NCBI RefSeq assembly: GCF_023276435.1
Contig: NZ_JALLPO010000001.1
Span: 62,001 to 126,000 of the forward strand
DNA: 64,000 nt
Origin: Sphaerisporangium perillae
GTDB taxonomy: Bacteria; Actinomycetota; Actinomycetes; Streptosporangiales; Streptosporangiaceae
Direction: 5' to 3'
The notes beneath the pieces are model-generated. The model worked only from the letters and a program-made list of their open reading frames with translations. It was not told the origin of the DNA and did not search any database. A program made the translations under genes and the position numbers. Shown here piece after piece: positions 10,818 through 19,303 of the stretch (position 1 is the first letter of the stretch; every line of letters begins with the position of its first letter).

Positions 10818-11224
10818 TGCGCACCCTGACGGAAGACGACATCGAGTGCGGAACCGTGCTCCCCCCGTTGCACATCGAGCTGACCCCGACGACGGTCATC
10901 TCCACGGCCCTGGCCACCATGGACTTCACGCCGGTCCACCACGACACCGAGCGTGCGCAGGCCCAGAGCTCCAAGGACATCTTCCTGAACATCCTGACGA
11001 CCATGGGGCTGGTGGAGCGCTACGTCACCGACTGGGCCGGGCCGGAGGCCCTGATCCGCGGCATCAACGTCCGGCTCGGCGTCCCCGCGTACGCCGGGGA
11101 CACGCTCACGCTCAGCGGGACGGTCATCTCCCGCGAGGACGGCGAGGTGACGGTCCAGGTCCGCGGCGCGGTCAGCCTCGGCGACCACGCCACCGGCACC
11201 GTCCGCTTCTGCCTCCCCTGTTGA
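10814..11224 (+). CDS. chsH1: ChsH1: MaoC-like enoyl-CoA hydratase subunit
   Basis: Single hot-dog-fold MaoC-like protein of 136 residues, similar in length to mycobacterial Rv3541c. The sequence STALATMDFTPVHHDTERAQ carries the hydratase-type Asp/His region, with the HxD-like HHD motif, and INVRLGVPAYAGDTLTLSG follows. Tandem ATG codons at 10814 and 10817 are both usable; the first overlaps the chsH2 stop. It pairs with the N-terminal half of ChsH2 to form the side-chain enoyl-CoA hydratase. Confidence 0.88.
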   Translation: MMRTLTEDDIECGTVLPPLHIELTPTTVISTALATMDFTPVHHDTERAQAQSSKDIFLNILTTMGLVERYVTDWAGPEALIRGINVRLGVPAYAGDTLTLSGTVISREDGEVTVQVRGAVSLGDHATGTVRFCLPC

Positions 11225-11308
11225 CGCCGCCCCGGCCGCTCCGCCGCCCTCCTCGGACCCGCGCCCGCGCTCCCCGCTGAGGCGTCCGCCGTCAGAAAGG
11301 CCCATCAC

Positions 11309-12481
11309 GTGCACTCGCTCTCCGGTCATACGGCCGTCGCGGGCATCGGCGCCACCGAGTTCTCCAAGGCCTCCGGCCGTACGGAGCTCCAGCTGGCCGC
11401 CGAGGCCGTCTTCGCCGCCCTGGACGACGCCGGACTGGCGCCCTCCGAGGTGGACGGCCTGGTGACCTACACCCAGGACGGCAACCAGGAGATCGCGGTC
11501 GCCCGCGAGGTCGGCATCGGCGACCTGTCCTTCTTCTCCCGGGTCGACTACGGGGGAGGCGCGGCCTGCGGCACGGTGCTCCACGCCGCCATGGCGGTCG
11601 CCACCGGCGCCGCCTCCACGGTGGTCTGCTACCGGGCCTTCAACGAGCGGTCCGGACGCCGGTTCGGCCAGCCGGACGCCCGGCTCGGCGGCGAGCCGTC
11701 GTCGCACGGCATGGAGATGAGCTGGCACGTCCCGTTCGGGTTGATGACCCCGGCCGCGTGGGTCGCGATGTTCGCCCGGCGGTACATGCACGCCTACGGG
11801 GCGACGTCGGAGGACTTCGGCCGCGTCGCGGTGGCCATGCGCCGGCACGCGGCGGTCAACCCGGCGGCCTGGTTCTACCAGCGGCCGATCACCTTGGAGG
11901 AGCACCAGGCGTCCAAGTGGATCGTGGAGCCGCTGCACCTGCTCGACTGCTGCCAGGAGAGCGACGGGGCCGTGGCGCTGGTCGTCACCTCCGCGGAGCG
12001 GGCCAGGGACCTGCGGCGGTCGCCGGCCGTCATCACCGCCGCGGCGCAGGGGTCGGGGGCCGGGCAGATGATGATGACGAGCTTCTACCGGGACGACATG
12101 AGCGGCCTGCAGGAGATGGGGGTCGTGGCACGCGGCCTCTGGGAGATGTCGGGAATGTCACCACGGGACATCCAGGCCGCCATCCTCTACGACCACTTCA
12201 CGCCGTTCGTGCTGAGCCAGCTGGAGGAGCTGGGCTTCTGCGGCAGGGGAGAGGCCAGGGACTTCATGGCCGGCGGCGGCATCGAGATCGACGGCCACCT
12301 GCCGGTGAACCCGCACGGCGGCCAGCTCGGCGAGGCGTACATCCACGGCATGAACGGCATCGCCGAAGCCGTGCGCCAGATCAGGGGGACCTCCGTCAAC
12401 CAGGTCGAAGGCACCCAGAACGTCCTGGTCACCGCCGGCACCGGCGTCCCGACGAGCGGCCTCATCCTCTCCCGCGAGTGA
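11309..12481 (+). CDS. ltp2: Steroid side-chain aldolase Ltp2 (thiolase fold)
   Basis: Thiolase-superfamily retro-aldolase that splits the hydroxylated C-3 side chain, releasing propionyl-CoA and a 17-keto steroid. The 390-residue protein begins with a GTG at 11309 (AGAAAGG upstream) and follows mycobacterial Ltp2: VAGIGATEFSKASGRTELQL, YGGGAACGTVLHAAMAVATG, LLDCCQESDGAVALVVTSAE, ILYDHFTPF and GGQLGEAYIHGMNGIAEAVR. Tyr294 and Tyr344 fall where I recall the catalytic tyrosines of the actinobacterial enzyme. The usual thiolase Cys/His pair is replaced, consistent with aldolase chemistry. Last gene of the operon; its stop codon lies in a tandem repeat. Confidence 0.92.
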   Translation: MHSLSGHTAVAGIGATEFSKASGRTELQLAAEAVFAALDDAGLAPSEVDGLVTYTQDGNQEIAVAREVGIGDLSFFSRVDYGGGAACGTVLHAAMAVATGAASTVVCYRAFNERSGRRFGQPDARLGGEPSSHGMEMSWHVPFGLMTPAAWVAMFARRYMHAYGATSEDFGRVAVAMRRHAAVNPAAWFYQRPITLEEHQASKWIVEPLHLLDCCQESDGAVALVVTSAERARDLRRSPAVITAAAQGSGAGQMMMTSFYRDDMSGLQEMGVVARGLWEMSGMSPRDIQAAILYDHFTPFVLSQLEELGFCGRGEARDFMAGGGIEIDGHLPVNPHGGQLGEAYIHGMNGIAEAVRQIRGTSVNQVEGTQNVLVTAGTGVPTSGLILSRE

Positions 12482-12565
12482 CCCCTAGCGCTTCAGCCCC
12501 TCCGGCGAGTTCCCCCCAGCGCTTCAGCCCCCCAGCGAGTGACCCCCAGCGCTTCGGCCTCTCCC
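12474..12565. repeat. Three tandem ~30-bp repeats spanning the ltp2 stop codon
   Basis: Three imperfect direct copies begin with GCGAGT at 12474, 12505 and 12535 and share the core CCAGCGCTTC (first copy CTAGCGCTTC). The first copy contains the last ltp2 codons and its TGA (12479-12481); the others are non-coding. They fill most of the gap between ltp2 and the convergent sigma-like gene. Confidence 0.8.
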
Positions 12566-12634
12566 GTGACCGACCGCGTGACCGCGATCGACCGCGTGAC
12601 GCTTCCGCGACGTCGGGCTGTGCGGCCGTGCCGG

Positions 12635-15178
12635 TCAGGGGGTGACGATCGTGGGGACCGCGAAGAAGACGAGCATCGCGATCGCGACACAGAGGACGAA
12701 CCCGACAAGCTCCCAGAGCCAGTCGTAGTGGTGCTCGCCGAGCTTGATCGGCTTGAGCCGGTCGTGCCGGCGTGGCCGCGACACCCCGCCCCGGACCGAC
12801 CCACCGGCCGGCTGCGCGCCACCGGCCACCTCCGCCGCCTCGACCGCCGTACCGGACCCCGCCTCGACCGCCGTACCGGACCCCGGCTCGCCCGTTGTGC
12901 CCGGTGCCTGCTCGACCGCCGTACCGGACGCCGCCTTGACCGCCGTACCGTACCCCGGCTCGACCGTCGCTCGGGGCACCGATTCGGACGCTTCGGGGAT
13001 CGCGCGTGACATCGCGGGTGCCGGCTTGGACGCTTCCGGTCCGGCGGCTGTGGATGCCGGTCCGGAGGATGGGGGTGCGCTTTCGGGCGGTGCCTTGGGC
13101 ATCGCCGGTGTGCTCGTGGAGGTCACTTCTCCAGTGGCGGGCGCGGTCGCCGCCTTGCCGGAAGCCGATGGCTCCTCGCGCGTCTCCGGTCCGGTGACCG
13201 CGGGCCGCTCGCCGGAGGCCGTACGCCCGCGCAAGGGCGGCACGGCCGGTATGGGGCTGGTGTCGTCGACCATGAGGGCGTCCCACCCCCAGCCTGCGTG
13301 ACCCGGACCGTCCTGAACCGGGATGGCCGGAAGCGGGCCGCCGTGGCCCATGTCGCCCGGGCCGCCGTCGACGTCCCGGAAGGACGTGGGCGACGGCGGG
13401 ACCTCGCGGGAGGGGAAGGGGGACGGCGGGAAGTCAAAGGCGGGAGAGGCGAAGGCAGGGACGTCCCGGATGGGAGTAGCGGGGGCCGGGTGCTCGCCAG
13501 GGGGAGAGGCGGGCGGCGGGAACTGGCGGACGAGAGACGAGGAGGCCGTGAGCTCTCGGGCTGGGGAGGCCGGGGGCGGGGTCTGCTCGGGCGTGGCGGG
13601 GAGGCGGACACGGGTGAGCGCGCCGCGTGCGACGGCGAGCAGCCTGGCGAGGGCCGAGGCTCTCTGCGTGCCCTGCGCCGAAGCCGTCTGGGTGCCCGGT
13701 AGCGAAGTCGTCTGGGTGCCCTGTGCCGAAGCCGTCTGCGTGTCCTGTGGCGAAGTTGTCCGGGAGCCCTGCTTCGCGCCCTCCTTCTCGGAGGGCTTGT
13801 CGGAGGCGGGCGTGGCCTGCGTCCCCATGGTGGCCCAGCCGGTGAGCTCCTGCTCGGTGACCTGCCCCGTGGGGCGGGCCGGCGGACCGGCGCTGAAGGT
13901 GCGCTGGAGGTTGGGCCACTGCCCGGTGGACAGGGCCTTGCTGAACGGCGACGCCTTCTCCTCGGCCGCGCCGCCCCTGCCGGCCCCGCGCCCCTTGCCG
14001 GCGGCACGTCCCTTGCCGGACGCGTGACCCGTGTCGCCGGCACCGGCACCGGCGACAAGGCGACCGAGCGTCCCAGACGCGCCGCCCTTGCCGGCCCCGC
14101 GCCCCTTGCCGGCGGCACGTCCCTTGCCGGACGCGTGACCTGTGCCCTCGGCGCCGGTGCCGGGGGCAGGGGGACCGACCATCCCGGACGTACCGGGCGA
14201 TCCCGCAGTGCCGAACGATCCCGCAGTGCTGGGTGAACCGGACGATCCCGCGGTGCCGGGCGAACCAGGCGTGCCGAACGATTCCGCGGTGCCGGGCGTA
14301 CCGGACCTGCCGGGCGAACCAAAGGTGCCGGGTGAGCCGAAGGTGGTGCCGGGGGTGGGGCTTGTGGTTCTGCGGGCCGCGCCTCGTACCTTCGGCATGG
14401 GCTCGGTGGTGGCCTCGTGCTTGGACCTGCGGCGGGGCTCGGGAGGCGTGAGCTCCTGGGCGGGGAAGACGCCGGTGTTGGTGAACGGGTTCGGCTCGGC
14501 GAGGGGCAGCGGCCAGCGCGGGGTGGTGGGCCACCGCTTCTCGTCCGGCCGTGTGGAGGCCCCGGCCGGGATCGGCTCCTCGGGGATGGCGCTGAGGATC
14601 CGCGCGCGCAGGGTGACGGGTGGCTTGCGCCAGGGGAGCCGGCCGAGCGCTTCCTCGGCGGGTGCGATGGCGAGCGCGTCGTACACCTCGACCACCCGCG
14701 CCGGGAGCACCGCCGTGCGGGCGGAGGTGATGGTCGCGGCGATGGAGCGGCTGAAGCGGTGGCGGGCGCTGATCACGAGCTGCTCGGCGGTGTCGGCGGC
14801 GACGTCCAGGACCCAGGCCAGCTCGACCGTGTCGAGCCCGCAGACCGCGGAGAGCAGGAGCACCTCGCGCTGGTGGGGGCGCACCTCGCGTACGACCCGC
14901 TCGACCAGCGCGGTGGCGGGGTCGACGGCGGGATCGACCGAGGGGAAGACGTAGGCGACGTCGCGCCGGTAGATCTCCCGGCGGGCGAGCGCGTAGAGCG
15001 CGGCGCGCGGTGGCTCGATGGCCGGGACGCCGGTGAGGACGGACACTAGTGCGTCGGCGGCGGAGGCGGTGTCACCGAGCTGGTCGTGGCAGTACGCGAA
15101 CAGCCCGGCGGCGTGACGGTCGTAGAGCTCGGCGACCAGCTCGCCCCGAGGGCGCCGGTCGGTGAGCGATTGGGTCAC
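12635..15178 (-). CDS. Sigma-factor-like protein with long disordered linker and C-terminal membrane anchor
   Basis: 847-residue protein with three parts. Residues about 12-75 look like a sigma region 2 (ELYDRHAAGLFAYCHDQLGD) and 100-147 like a region 4 helix-turn-helix (HQREVLLLSAVCGLDTVEL, ISARHRFSRSI). Residues about 200-800 are low-complexity Ser/Thr/Pro/Gly/Ala sequence with several internal repeats. The last 27 residues hold one hydrophobic segment (ELVGFVLCVAIAMLVFFAVP), so the protein should be tail-anchored with the sigma domain in the cytoplasm. The GTG at 15178 has GGAGG eight bases upstream. It is divergent from the osmoprotectant operon. Whether it binds RNA polymerase, or needs release by proteolysis, is unknown. 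Confidence 0.8.
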   Translation of the reverse strand: MTQSLTDRRPRGELVAELYDRHAAGLFAYCHDQLGDTASAADALVSVLTGVPAIEPPRAALYALARREIYRRDVAYVFPSVDPAVDPATALVERVVREVRPHQREVLLLSAVCGLDTVELAWVLDVAADTAEQLVISARHRFSRSIAATITSARTAVLPARVVEVYDALAIAPAEEALGRLPWRKPPVTLRARILSAIPEEPIPAGASTRPDEKRWPTTPRWPLPLAEPNPFTNTGVFPAQELTPPEPRRRSKHEATTEPMPKVRGAARRTTSPTPGTTFGSPGTFGSPGRSGTPGTAESFGTPGSPGTAGSSGSPSTAGSFGTAGSPGTSGMVGPPAPGTGAEGTGHASGKGRAAGKGRGAGKGGASGTLGRLVAGAGAGDTGHASGKGRAAGKGRGAGRGGAAEEKASPFSKALSTGQWPNLQRTFSAGPPARPTGQVTEQELTGWATMGTQATPASDKPSEKEGAKQGSRTTSPQDTQTASAQGTQTTSLPGTQTASAQGTQRASALARLLAVARGALTRVRLPATPEQTPPPASPARELTASSSLVRQFPPPASPPGEHPAPATPIRDVPAFASPAFDFPPSPFPSREVPPSPTSFRDVDGGPGDMGHGGPLPAIPVQDGPGHAGWGWDALMVDDTSPIPAVPPLRGRTASGERPAVTGPETREEPSASGKAATAPATGEVTSTSTPAMPKAPPESAPPSSGPASTAAGPEASKPAPAMSRAIPEASESVPRATVEPGYGTAVKAASGTAVEQAPGTTGEPGSGTAVEAGSGTAVEAAEVAGGAQPAGGSVRGGVSRPRRHDRLKPIKLGEHHYDWLWELVGFVLCVAIAMLVFFAVPTIVTP
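12838..12965. repeat. Degenerate ~24-bp coding repeats (GTAVEA-type)
   Basis: Inside the sigma-like gene a roughly 24-base unit (CCGCCGTACCGGACCCCG plus a few bases) recurs about four times and encodes GTAVE(A/Q)-type octapeptides just before the C-terminal anchor region. Confidence 0.6.
13968..14140. repeat. 62-bp direct repeat, 111-bp period, in the sigma-like linker
   Basis: Bases 13968-14029 and 14079-14140 are almost identical 62-base copies spaced 111 bases (37 codons) apart. They encode two copies of a Gly/Lys-rich segment (GHASGKGRAAGKGRGAGKGG) in the linker of the sigma-like protein, adding positive charge. Confidence 0.85.
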
Positions 15179-15554
15179 AGCCGGTCCTCCGGAATCTCGT
15201 GCGGGTACGGGGGGTTGGTGTGACGGAGGAGGAGAGGGAGCTCGGGAGCCAATCATGCCAAGGCTCGCGAGGGGCCGCACTAATCGATGCCACTTTGATA
15301 GATATCGCGAAAGTACCAGGAAGAAGCCGCCGGACAGCGGGTATTCGCCCATTTCTGAAATGCCGACAAGTCGGCATAACGGCGGTGCTGGGGCGGTTCG
15401 GCCGAGATCCCCATAGGGTGTGTGGGGAAAGATCAAGTGGACCCGCGGTCGGACCGTCACCTACCGTGGGGGCTGCCGAGCGGGTGGTAGCCGCGCGCAG
15501 CCGACTCGACGATTCCGGGCCATACGGTCCCGGCCGAGAAGCACGAGGTCGTGC
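15179..15554. other. Divergent control region between sigma-like gene and ABC operon
   Basis: No gene seen. The region contains the ribosome site of the sigma-like gene (GGAGG near 15187-15191), an AT-richer stretch around 15285-15320 (ACTTTGATAGATATCG), and a perfect 16-base palindrome at 15361-15376. It should hold both divergent promoters. Confidence 0.6.
15361..15376. promoter_or_regulatory. Perfect 16-bp palindrome, candidate operator
   Basis: TGCCGAC-AA-GTCGGCA is a perfect inverted repeat with 7-base arms, set in an AT-rich context about 180 bases before the ABC operon. It is too compact for a terminator and has no T tract, so an operator is more likely. Confidence 0.5.
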
Positions 15555-16646
15555 GTGATCACTTTTGAAGGCGTCACCAAGCGCTACGGCGACGGAACGG
15601 TAGCCGTCGACAATCTCAGCCTCCAGGTGCCGACCGGGGCGATAACCGTCTTCGTCGGGCCGTCCGGATGCGGCAAGACCACCTCGCTGCGGATGATCAA
15701 TCGCATGATCGACGCGACGGAGGGACGCATCCTGCTCGACGACAAGGACATCCGCCAGATCGACCCGCCGACCCTGCGCCGGGGCATCGGCTACGTGATC
15801 CAGCAGGCCGGTCTCTTCCCACATCGCAAGATCGTGGACAACGTCGCCACCGTGCCGTACCTGCTCGGGTGGGACAAGAAGAAGGCGCGGGCGCGCGCGA
15901 TGGAGCTGCTGGAACGCGTCGGGCTGGACACCAAGCTGGCCGGGCGGTACCCGTTCCAGCTCTCCGGTGGCCAGCAGCAGCGCGTCGGCGTCGCGAGGGC
16001 CCTCGCCGCCGACCCCCCGGTGCTGCTGATGGACGAGCCGTTCAGCGCCGTGGACCCCGTCGTACGCACCAGCCTGCAGGACGAGCTGCTCCGCCTCCAG
16101 TCCGAGCTGCACAAGACGATCGTGTTCGTCACGCACGACATCGACGAGGCGATCAAACTGGGTGACACGGTCGCGGTGCTCCGCGTCGGCGGTCACCTCG
16201 CGCAGATCGCCGACCCCTCGACCTTGCTCGCCGAGCCCGCGGACGACTTCGTCGAGGGCTTCCTCGGCAAGGACCGCGGCATCCGGCGGCTGTCGTTCGT
16301 GCCGGCCGGCGGCGTGGCGGTGCGTGCCGAGCGGGACGTGCCGGGCTGGTCGGTGGTGCTCGACGGCGACGACCGGCCCCTCGGCTGGCGCGCCGGCGGC
16401 TCCACCGGACCCACCGACACGCAAGCGGCCGGTAAGGACGGGTTGCTGCCGTTCGGGACGTTCGACCTCGAGAAGGACTCCCTGCGCGCCGCCCTGGACG
16501 CGGCGCTGCTGGCGCCGTCGGGCTGCGCGATCGCGGTGGACGGCGACGGCAGGTTCGCCGGCGTCGTCACCAGGGAGGCGCTGGACGAGGCGCTCCTGCG
16601 CGCCAGCGGGGCGGCGGGGCCGACGGGGGCGGGGTCGCATGGGTGA
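15555..16646 (+). CDS. Osmoprotectant-type ABC transporter ATP-binding protein (OpuCA/ProV-like)
   Basis: ATPase of a quaternary-amine (glycine betaine/choline-type) importer, 363 residues. All motifs are present: Walker A GPSGCGKTT (residues 35-43), Q-loop VIQQAGLFPH, signature LSGGQQQRVGVARA, Walker B VLLMDEPFSAVDP and switch THDIDEA. The C-terminal third (SGCAIAVDGDGRFAGVVTRE) resembles a CBS-type regulatory domain as in OpuCA, where it senses ionic strength. Start GTG at 15555, with a weak GAGG upstream. It overlaps the next gene by 8 bases and begins a four-gene operon. Confidence 0.92.
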   Translation: MITFEGVTKRYGDGTVAVDNLSLQVPTGAITVFVGPSGCGKTTSLRMINRMIDATEGRILLDDKDIRQIDPPTLRRGIGYVIQQAGLFPHRKIVDNVATVPYLLGWDKKKARARAMELLERVGLDTKLAGRYPFQLSGGQQQRVGVARALAADPPVLLMDEPFSAVDPVVRTSLQDELLRLQSELHKTIVFVTHDIDEAIKLGDTVAVLRVGGHLAQIADPSTLLAEPADDFVEGFLGKDRGIRRLSFVPAGGVAVRAERDVPGWSVVLDGDDRPLGWRAGGSTGPTDTQAAGKDGLLPFGTFDLEKDSLRAALDAALLAPSGCAIAVDGDGRFAGVVTREALDEALLRASGAAGPTGAGSHG

Positions 16647-17304
16647 CGGCGAGCCGCTGGTCCGCTGGGCCTGGATCGGCCGCAACTGGCCGAGCATCCA
16701 GCAACTCCTCGTGGACCACGTGATCATGGCGCTGCTCCCGGTGCTGCTGGGGCTGCTCATCGCGTTGCCGCTTGGCCTGGCCAGCGCCCGCTGGCGCGTC
16801 CTCTACCAGCCGACGGTCGGCCTGATGAACGTCGTCTACTCCCTGCCGTCCCTCGCGGTGTTCATCGTGCTGATCCCCGTCACCGGCCTGGCCGAGCGGG
16901 CGACGGTGATCATCCCGCTCACCTTCTACTCCCTCGCGGTGCTGATCCCCGCGGTGGTGGACGGGCTCGAGGCCGTGCCAGACCACGTGCGCCAGTCCGC
17001 CGTCGCCATGGGGTTCGGGCCGATGCGGCGGCTGCTCCAGGTCGACCTGCCCATCGCGGTGCCGGTGGTGCTCGCGGGCCTGCGGGTGGCGACCGTGTCC
17101 AGCATCAGCCTGGTCAGCGTCGGCGCGCTGATCGGGCGTGGCGGGCTCGGGTACCTGTTCATCGACGGATGGCAGCGCCAGTTCTACACGCCCATCGTCG
17201 TGGGCATCGTGCTGGTGGTGGCGCTCGCCGTGCTCGCCGACGGCCTGCTCGTCCTCGCGCAGCGCCTGCTCACGCCGTGGGCCCGGGCGAGGAGGGCCGC
17301 GTGA
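16639..17304 (+). CDS. Osmoprotectant ABC transporter permease, first subunit
   Basis: Inner-membrane permease of 221 residues with about five to six hydrophobic segments (for example LLPVLLGLLIALPLGLASAR and ATVSSISLVSVGALIG). The ATPase-docking loop reads DHVRQSAVAMGFGPMRRLLQ (EAA-like loop). It belongs to the OpuCB/OpuCD type in which two short permeases form the channel. The ATG at 16639 lies inside the end of the ATPase gene, and its stop overlaps the next permease start, so production is coupled. Confidence 0.9.
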   Translation: MGDGEPLVRWAWIGRNWPSIQQLLVDHVIMALLPVLLGLLIALPLGLASARWRVLYQPTVGLMNVVYSLPSLAVFIVLIPVTGLAERATVIIPLTFYSLAVLIPAVVDGLEAVPDHVRQSAVAMGFGPMRRLLQVDLPIAVPVVLAGLRVATVSSISLVSVGALIGRGGLGYLFIDGWQRQFYTPIVVGIVLVVALAVLADGLLVLAQRLLTPWARARRAA

Positions 17305-17975
17305 ACTGGCTGATCGACTTCTTCGGGAACCCCGCGAACTGGTCCGGCCCCGGGGGCATCCCGGCCCGGCTGCTGGAGCACGTCGAGTTCTCCCTGGTGG
17401 CCCTGATCCTGTCCATGATCATCGCGATCCCGCTGGGCCTGCTGATCGGGCACACCGGGCGGGGCGCCGTGCTGGTCGTGGTCACCGCGAACGCGGCCCG
17501 CGCGCTGCCGACCCTCGGCCTGGTGGTGCTGATCGTGCTGCTCGTCGGGGTCGGCACGACCTGGCCGGTGCTGATCCCGCTGGTCGCCCTGGCGATCCCG
17601 CCGATCCTGGTCAACACCTACGAGGGCATCCGGGGCGTCGACGAGGACCTGCGCGACGCCGCGTACGGCATGGGCCTGCGCGGCGGCCAGGTGCTCATGA
17701 AGGTGCTGGTCCCGGTGGCGTTGCCGCTGATCCTGCTCGGCCTGCGCGTCGCGGCGATCCAGGTGGTGGCGACGGCCACCGTCGCCGCGTACGTCGGCCT
17801 GGGCGGGCTCGGCCGCTACATCATCGACGGGCTGGCGACCAAGGACTTCCCCAGCACGATCGGGGGAGCGGTCCTCGTGGCCGTGCTGGCACTGATCGTG
17901 CAACTGGCCTTCTCGCTGCTGCAGCGCGTGATGGTCTCTCCCGGCGTGAGCCGCAGAGCGGCCAAGGCCCGTTAG
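17301..17975 (+). CDS. Osmoprotectant ABC transporter permease, second subunit
   Basis: Second permease, 224 residues, with the same fold and an EAA loop DLRDAAYGMGLRGGQVLMKV. Hydrophobic segments include EFSLVALILSMIIAIPLGLL and VLVVVTANAARALPTLGLVV. It starts with a GTG at 17301 preceded by GGAGGG and overlaps the stop of the first permease (GTGA). The pair of similar but distinct short permeases plus a separate lipoprotein matches the OpuC layout rather than ProVWX of Escherichia coli. Confidence 0.9.
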   Translation: MNWLIDFFGNPANWSGPGGIPARLLEHVEFSLVALILSMIIAIPLGLLIGHTGRGAVLVVVTANAARALPTLGLVVLIVLLVGVGTTWPVLIPLVALAIPPILVNTYEGIRGVDEDLRDAAYGMGLRGGQVLMKVLVPVALPLILLGLRVAAIQVVATATVAAYVGLGGLGRYIIDGLATKDFPSTIGGAVLVAVLALIVQLAFSLLQRVMVSPGVSRRAAKAR

Positions 17976-18013
17976 TCTGTATTACCCCCCGATAAAGAAG
18001 GGAATATGCACGT

Positions 18014-18934
18014 ATGAGGCGGATCATCACCACCGCGGCGGTCGCACTGACCGCGGTGTTCACCCTAGGCGCGTGCGGCGGCGGAGACCCGCTCACCACC
18101 ACCAGCAGCGCGAGCGCGGCCCCCAGTGCGTCCGGCTCCGGCGGCGCCACCAAGGTCGTCGTCGGCTCGGCCAACTTCCCGGAGAACGTCCTGCTCGCCT
18201 CGATCTACTCCCAGGCCCTGCAGGCCAAGGGCGTCCAGGTGGAGGAGAAGTTCAACATCGGCAGCCGTGAGGTCCTCTACGACCAGGTCAAGTCCGGCGA
18301 CCTGACGGTGCTGCCCGAGTACAACGGGGCTCTGCTCAGCTTCATCGACCCCAAGACCACCGCCGCGAGCAAGGACGACGTCAACGCCGCGCTGAAGTCG
18401 AAGCTCCCCGCCGAGCTGGAGATCCTGGACTCCTCCCCGGCCGAGGACAATGACTCCCTCACCGTCTCCAAGGAGACCGCCACCAAGAACAACCTGACGA
18501 CCATCGAGGACCTCGCCAAGGTGGCCAAGGACTTCGTGGTCGGCGGCCCGCCGGAGTTCAAGAAGCGCCGCGAGGCGCAGTTCAAGGACGTCTACGGCCT
18601 GACCTTCAAGGAGTGGAAGCCGACCGGTGACACCACGGCGGACGCCATCAAGAGCGGCGCCGTCCAGGTGGGCAACGTATTCACGACCGACCCGAAGATC
18701 CTGATCAACGGCCTGGTGCCGCTGCAGGACCCGAAGAACGTCTTCGGCGCCCAGAACGTCACGCCGCTGGTCAACAAGGCCGGCGTCGACGACACCGCGC
18801 GCACGACGCTGAACGCCATCTCGGCCAAGCTCGACACCACCGCCCTGACGGACCTGATGAAGCGCGTCGCGGTCGACAAGGACGACCCGCCCGCCGTCGC
18901 CAAGGACTGGCTCACCCAGAACGGCCTGCTCTAG
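18014..18934 (+). CDS. Osmoprotectant-binding lipoprotein (OpuCC/ProX-like)
   Basis: Substrate-binding lipoprotein of 306 residues. A signal peptide ends in the lipobox LGAC with Cys21, followed by a Ser/Ala-rich tether. The mature domain starts KVVVGSANFPENVLLASIYS, then NIGSREVLYDQVKSGDLTVL and PEYNGALLSF, the pattern of OpuAC-type periplasmic proteins in which aromatic residues hold the trimethylammonium group. It lies 38 bases after the permeases and closes the operon. A strong hairpin follows. The exact substrate (betaine, choline, carnitine or another) cannot be decided here. Confidence 0.92.
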   Translation: MRRIITTAAVALTAVFTLGACGGGDPLTTTSSASAAPSASGSGGATKVVVGSANFPENVLLASIYSQALQAKGVQVEEKFNIGSREVLYDQVKSGDLTVLPEYNGALLSFIDPKTTAASKDDVNAALKSKLPAELEILDSSPAEDNDSLTVSKETATKNNLTTIEDLAKVAKDFVVGGPPEFKKRREAQFKDVYGLTFKEWKPTGDTTADAIKSGAVQVGNVFTTDPKILINGLVPLQDPKNVFGAQNVTPLVNKAGVDDTARTTLNAISAKLDTTALTDLMKRVAVDKDDPPAVAKDWLTQNGLL

Positions 18935-18961
18935 CCCGATCCGAGCCGGTAACCGGCGATT

Positions 18962-18998
18962 GAGAGGTCTCCCGGGGCACGTCCCCGGGGGACCTCTC
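18962..18998 (+). terminator. Strong hairpin after the osmoprotectant operon
   Basis: A 16-base stem (GAGAGGTCTCCCGGGG paired with its complement, one G-U wobble) closes a 5-base loop (CACGT), 28 bases after the stop codon. There is no T tract, as is common for high-GC actinobacterial terminators. Confidence 0.8.
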
Positions 18999-19303
18999 GC
19001 GTTATGCGCCGGCCGACCGCCTGCGGAGTCCCGCGCGCCGTCTCGGCCCAGGGCACCGTCAAGGCCAGCCCCGGCTCGGTCAACGTCCCCGTGGTCTGCG
19101 GCGGCCAGGTGGTAAGAGGTGGCCATCGACCTGCCGGACGAGCGCGACCAGCTCACCACCCGCTCCCTGCCCCGCTTCACCGAACTGCGGGCCCACGTCT
19201 ACGAGCTCATCCAGCAGGCCAAGCGCGGCCATCGCCCTGCCCTTCCCTGAAGCGCCGAGTCCGGTGCGGCCGCCGGTGGCGGATGCTGGTAGGAGTGGTG
19301 GCC
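18999..19303 (+). other. Non-genic stretch with coding-like remnants
   Basis: Two adjoining pieces read like protein in different frames: SAQGTVKASPGSVNVPVVCG (about 19040-19110), then VAIDLPDERDQLTTRSLPRF and TELRAHVYELIQQAKRG (19119-19250, 43 codons from a GTG with a TAA just before it). This could be a small gene at 19119-19250 or the frameshifted remains of one lost gene. I recognise neither piece. Confidence 0.35.
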
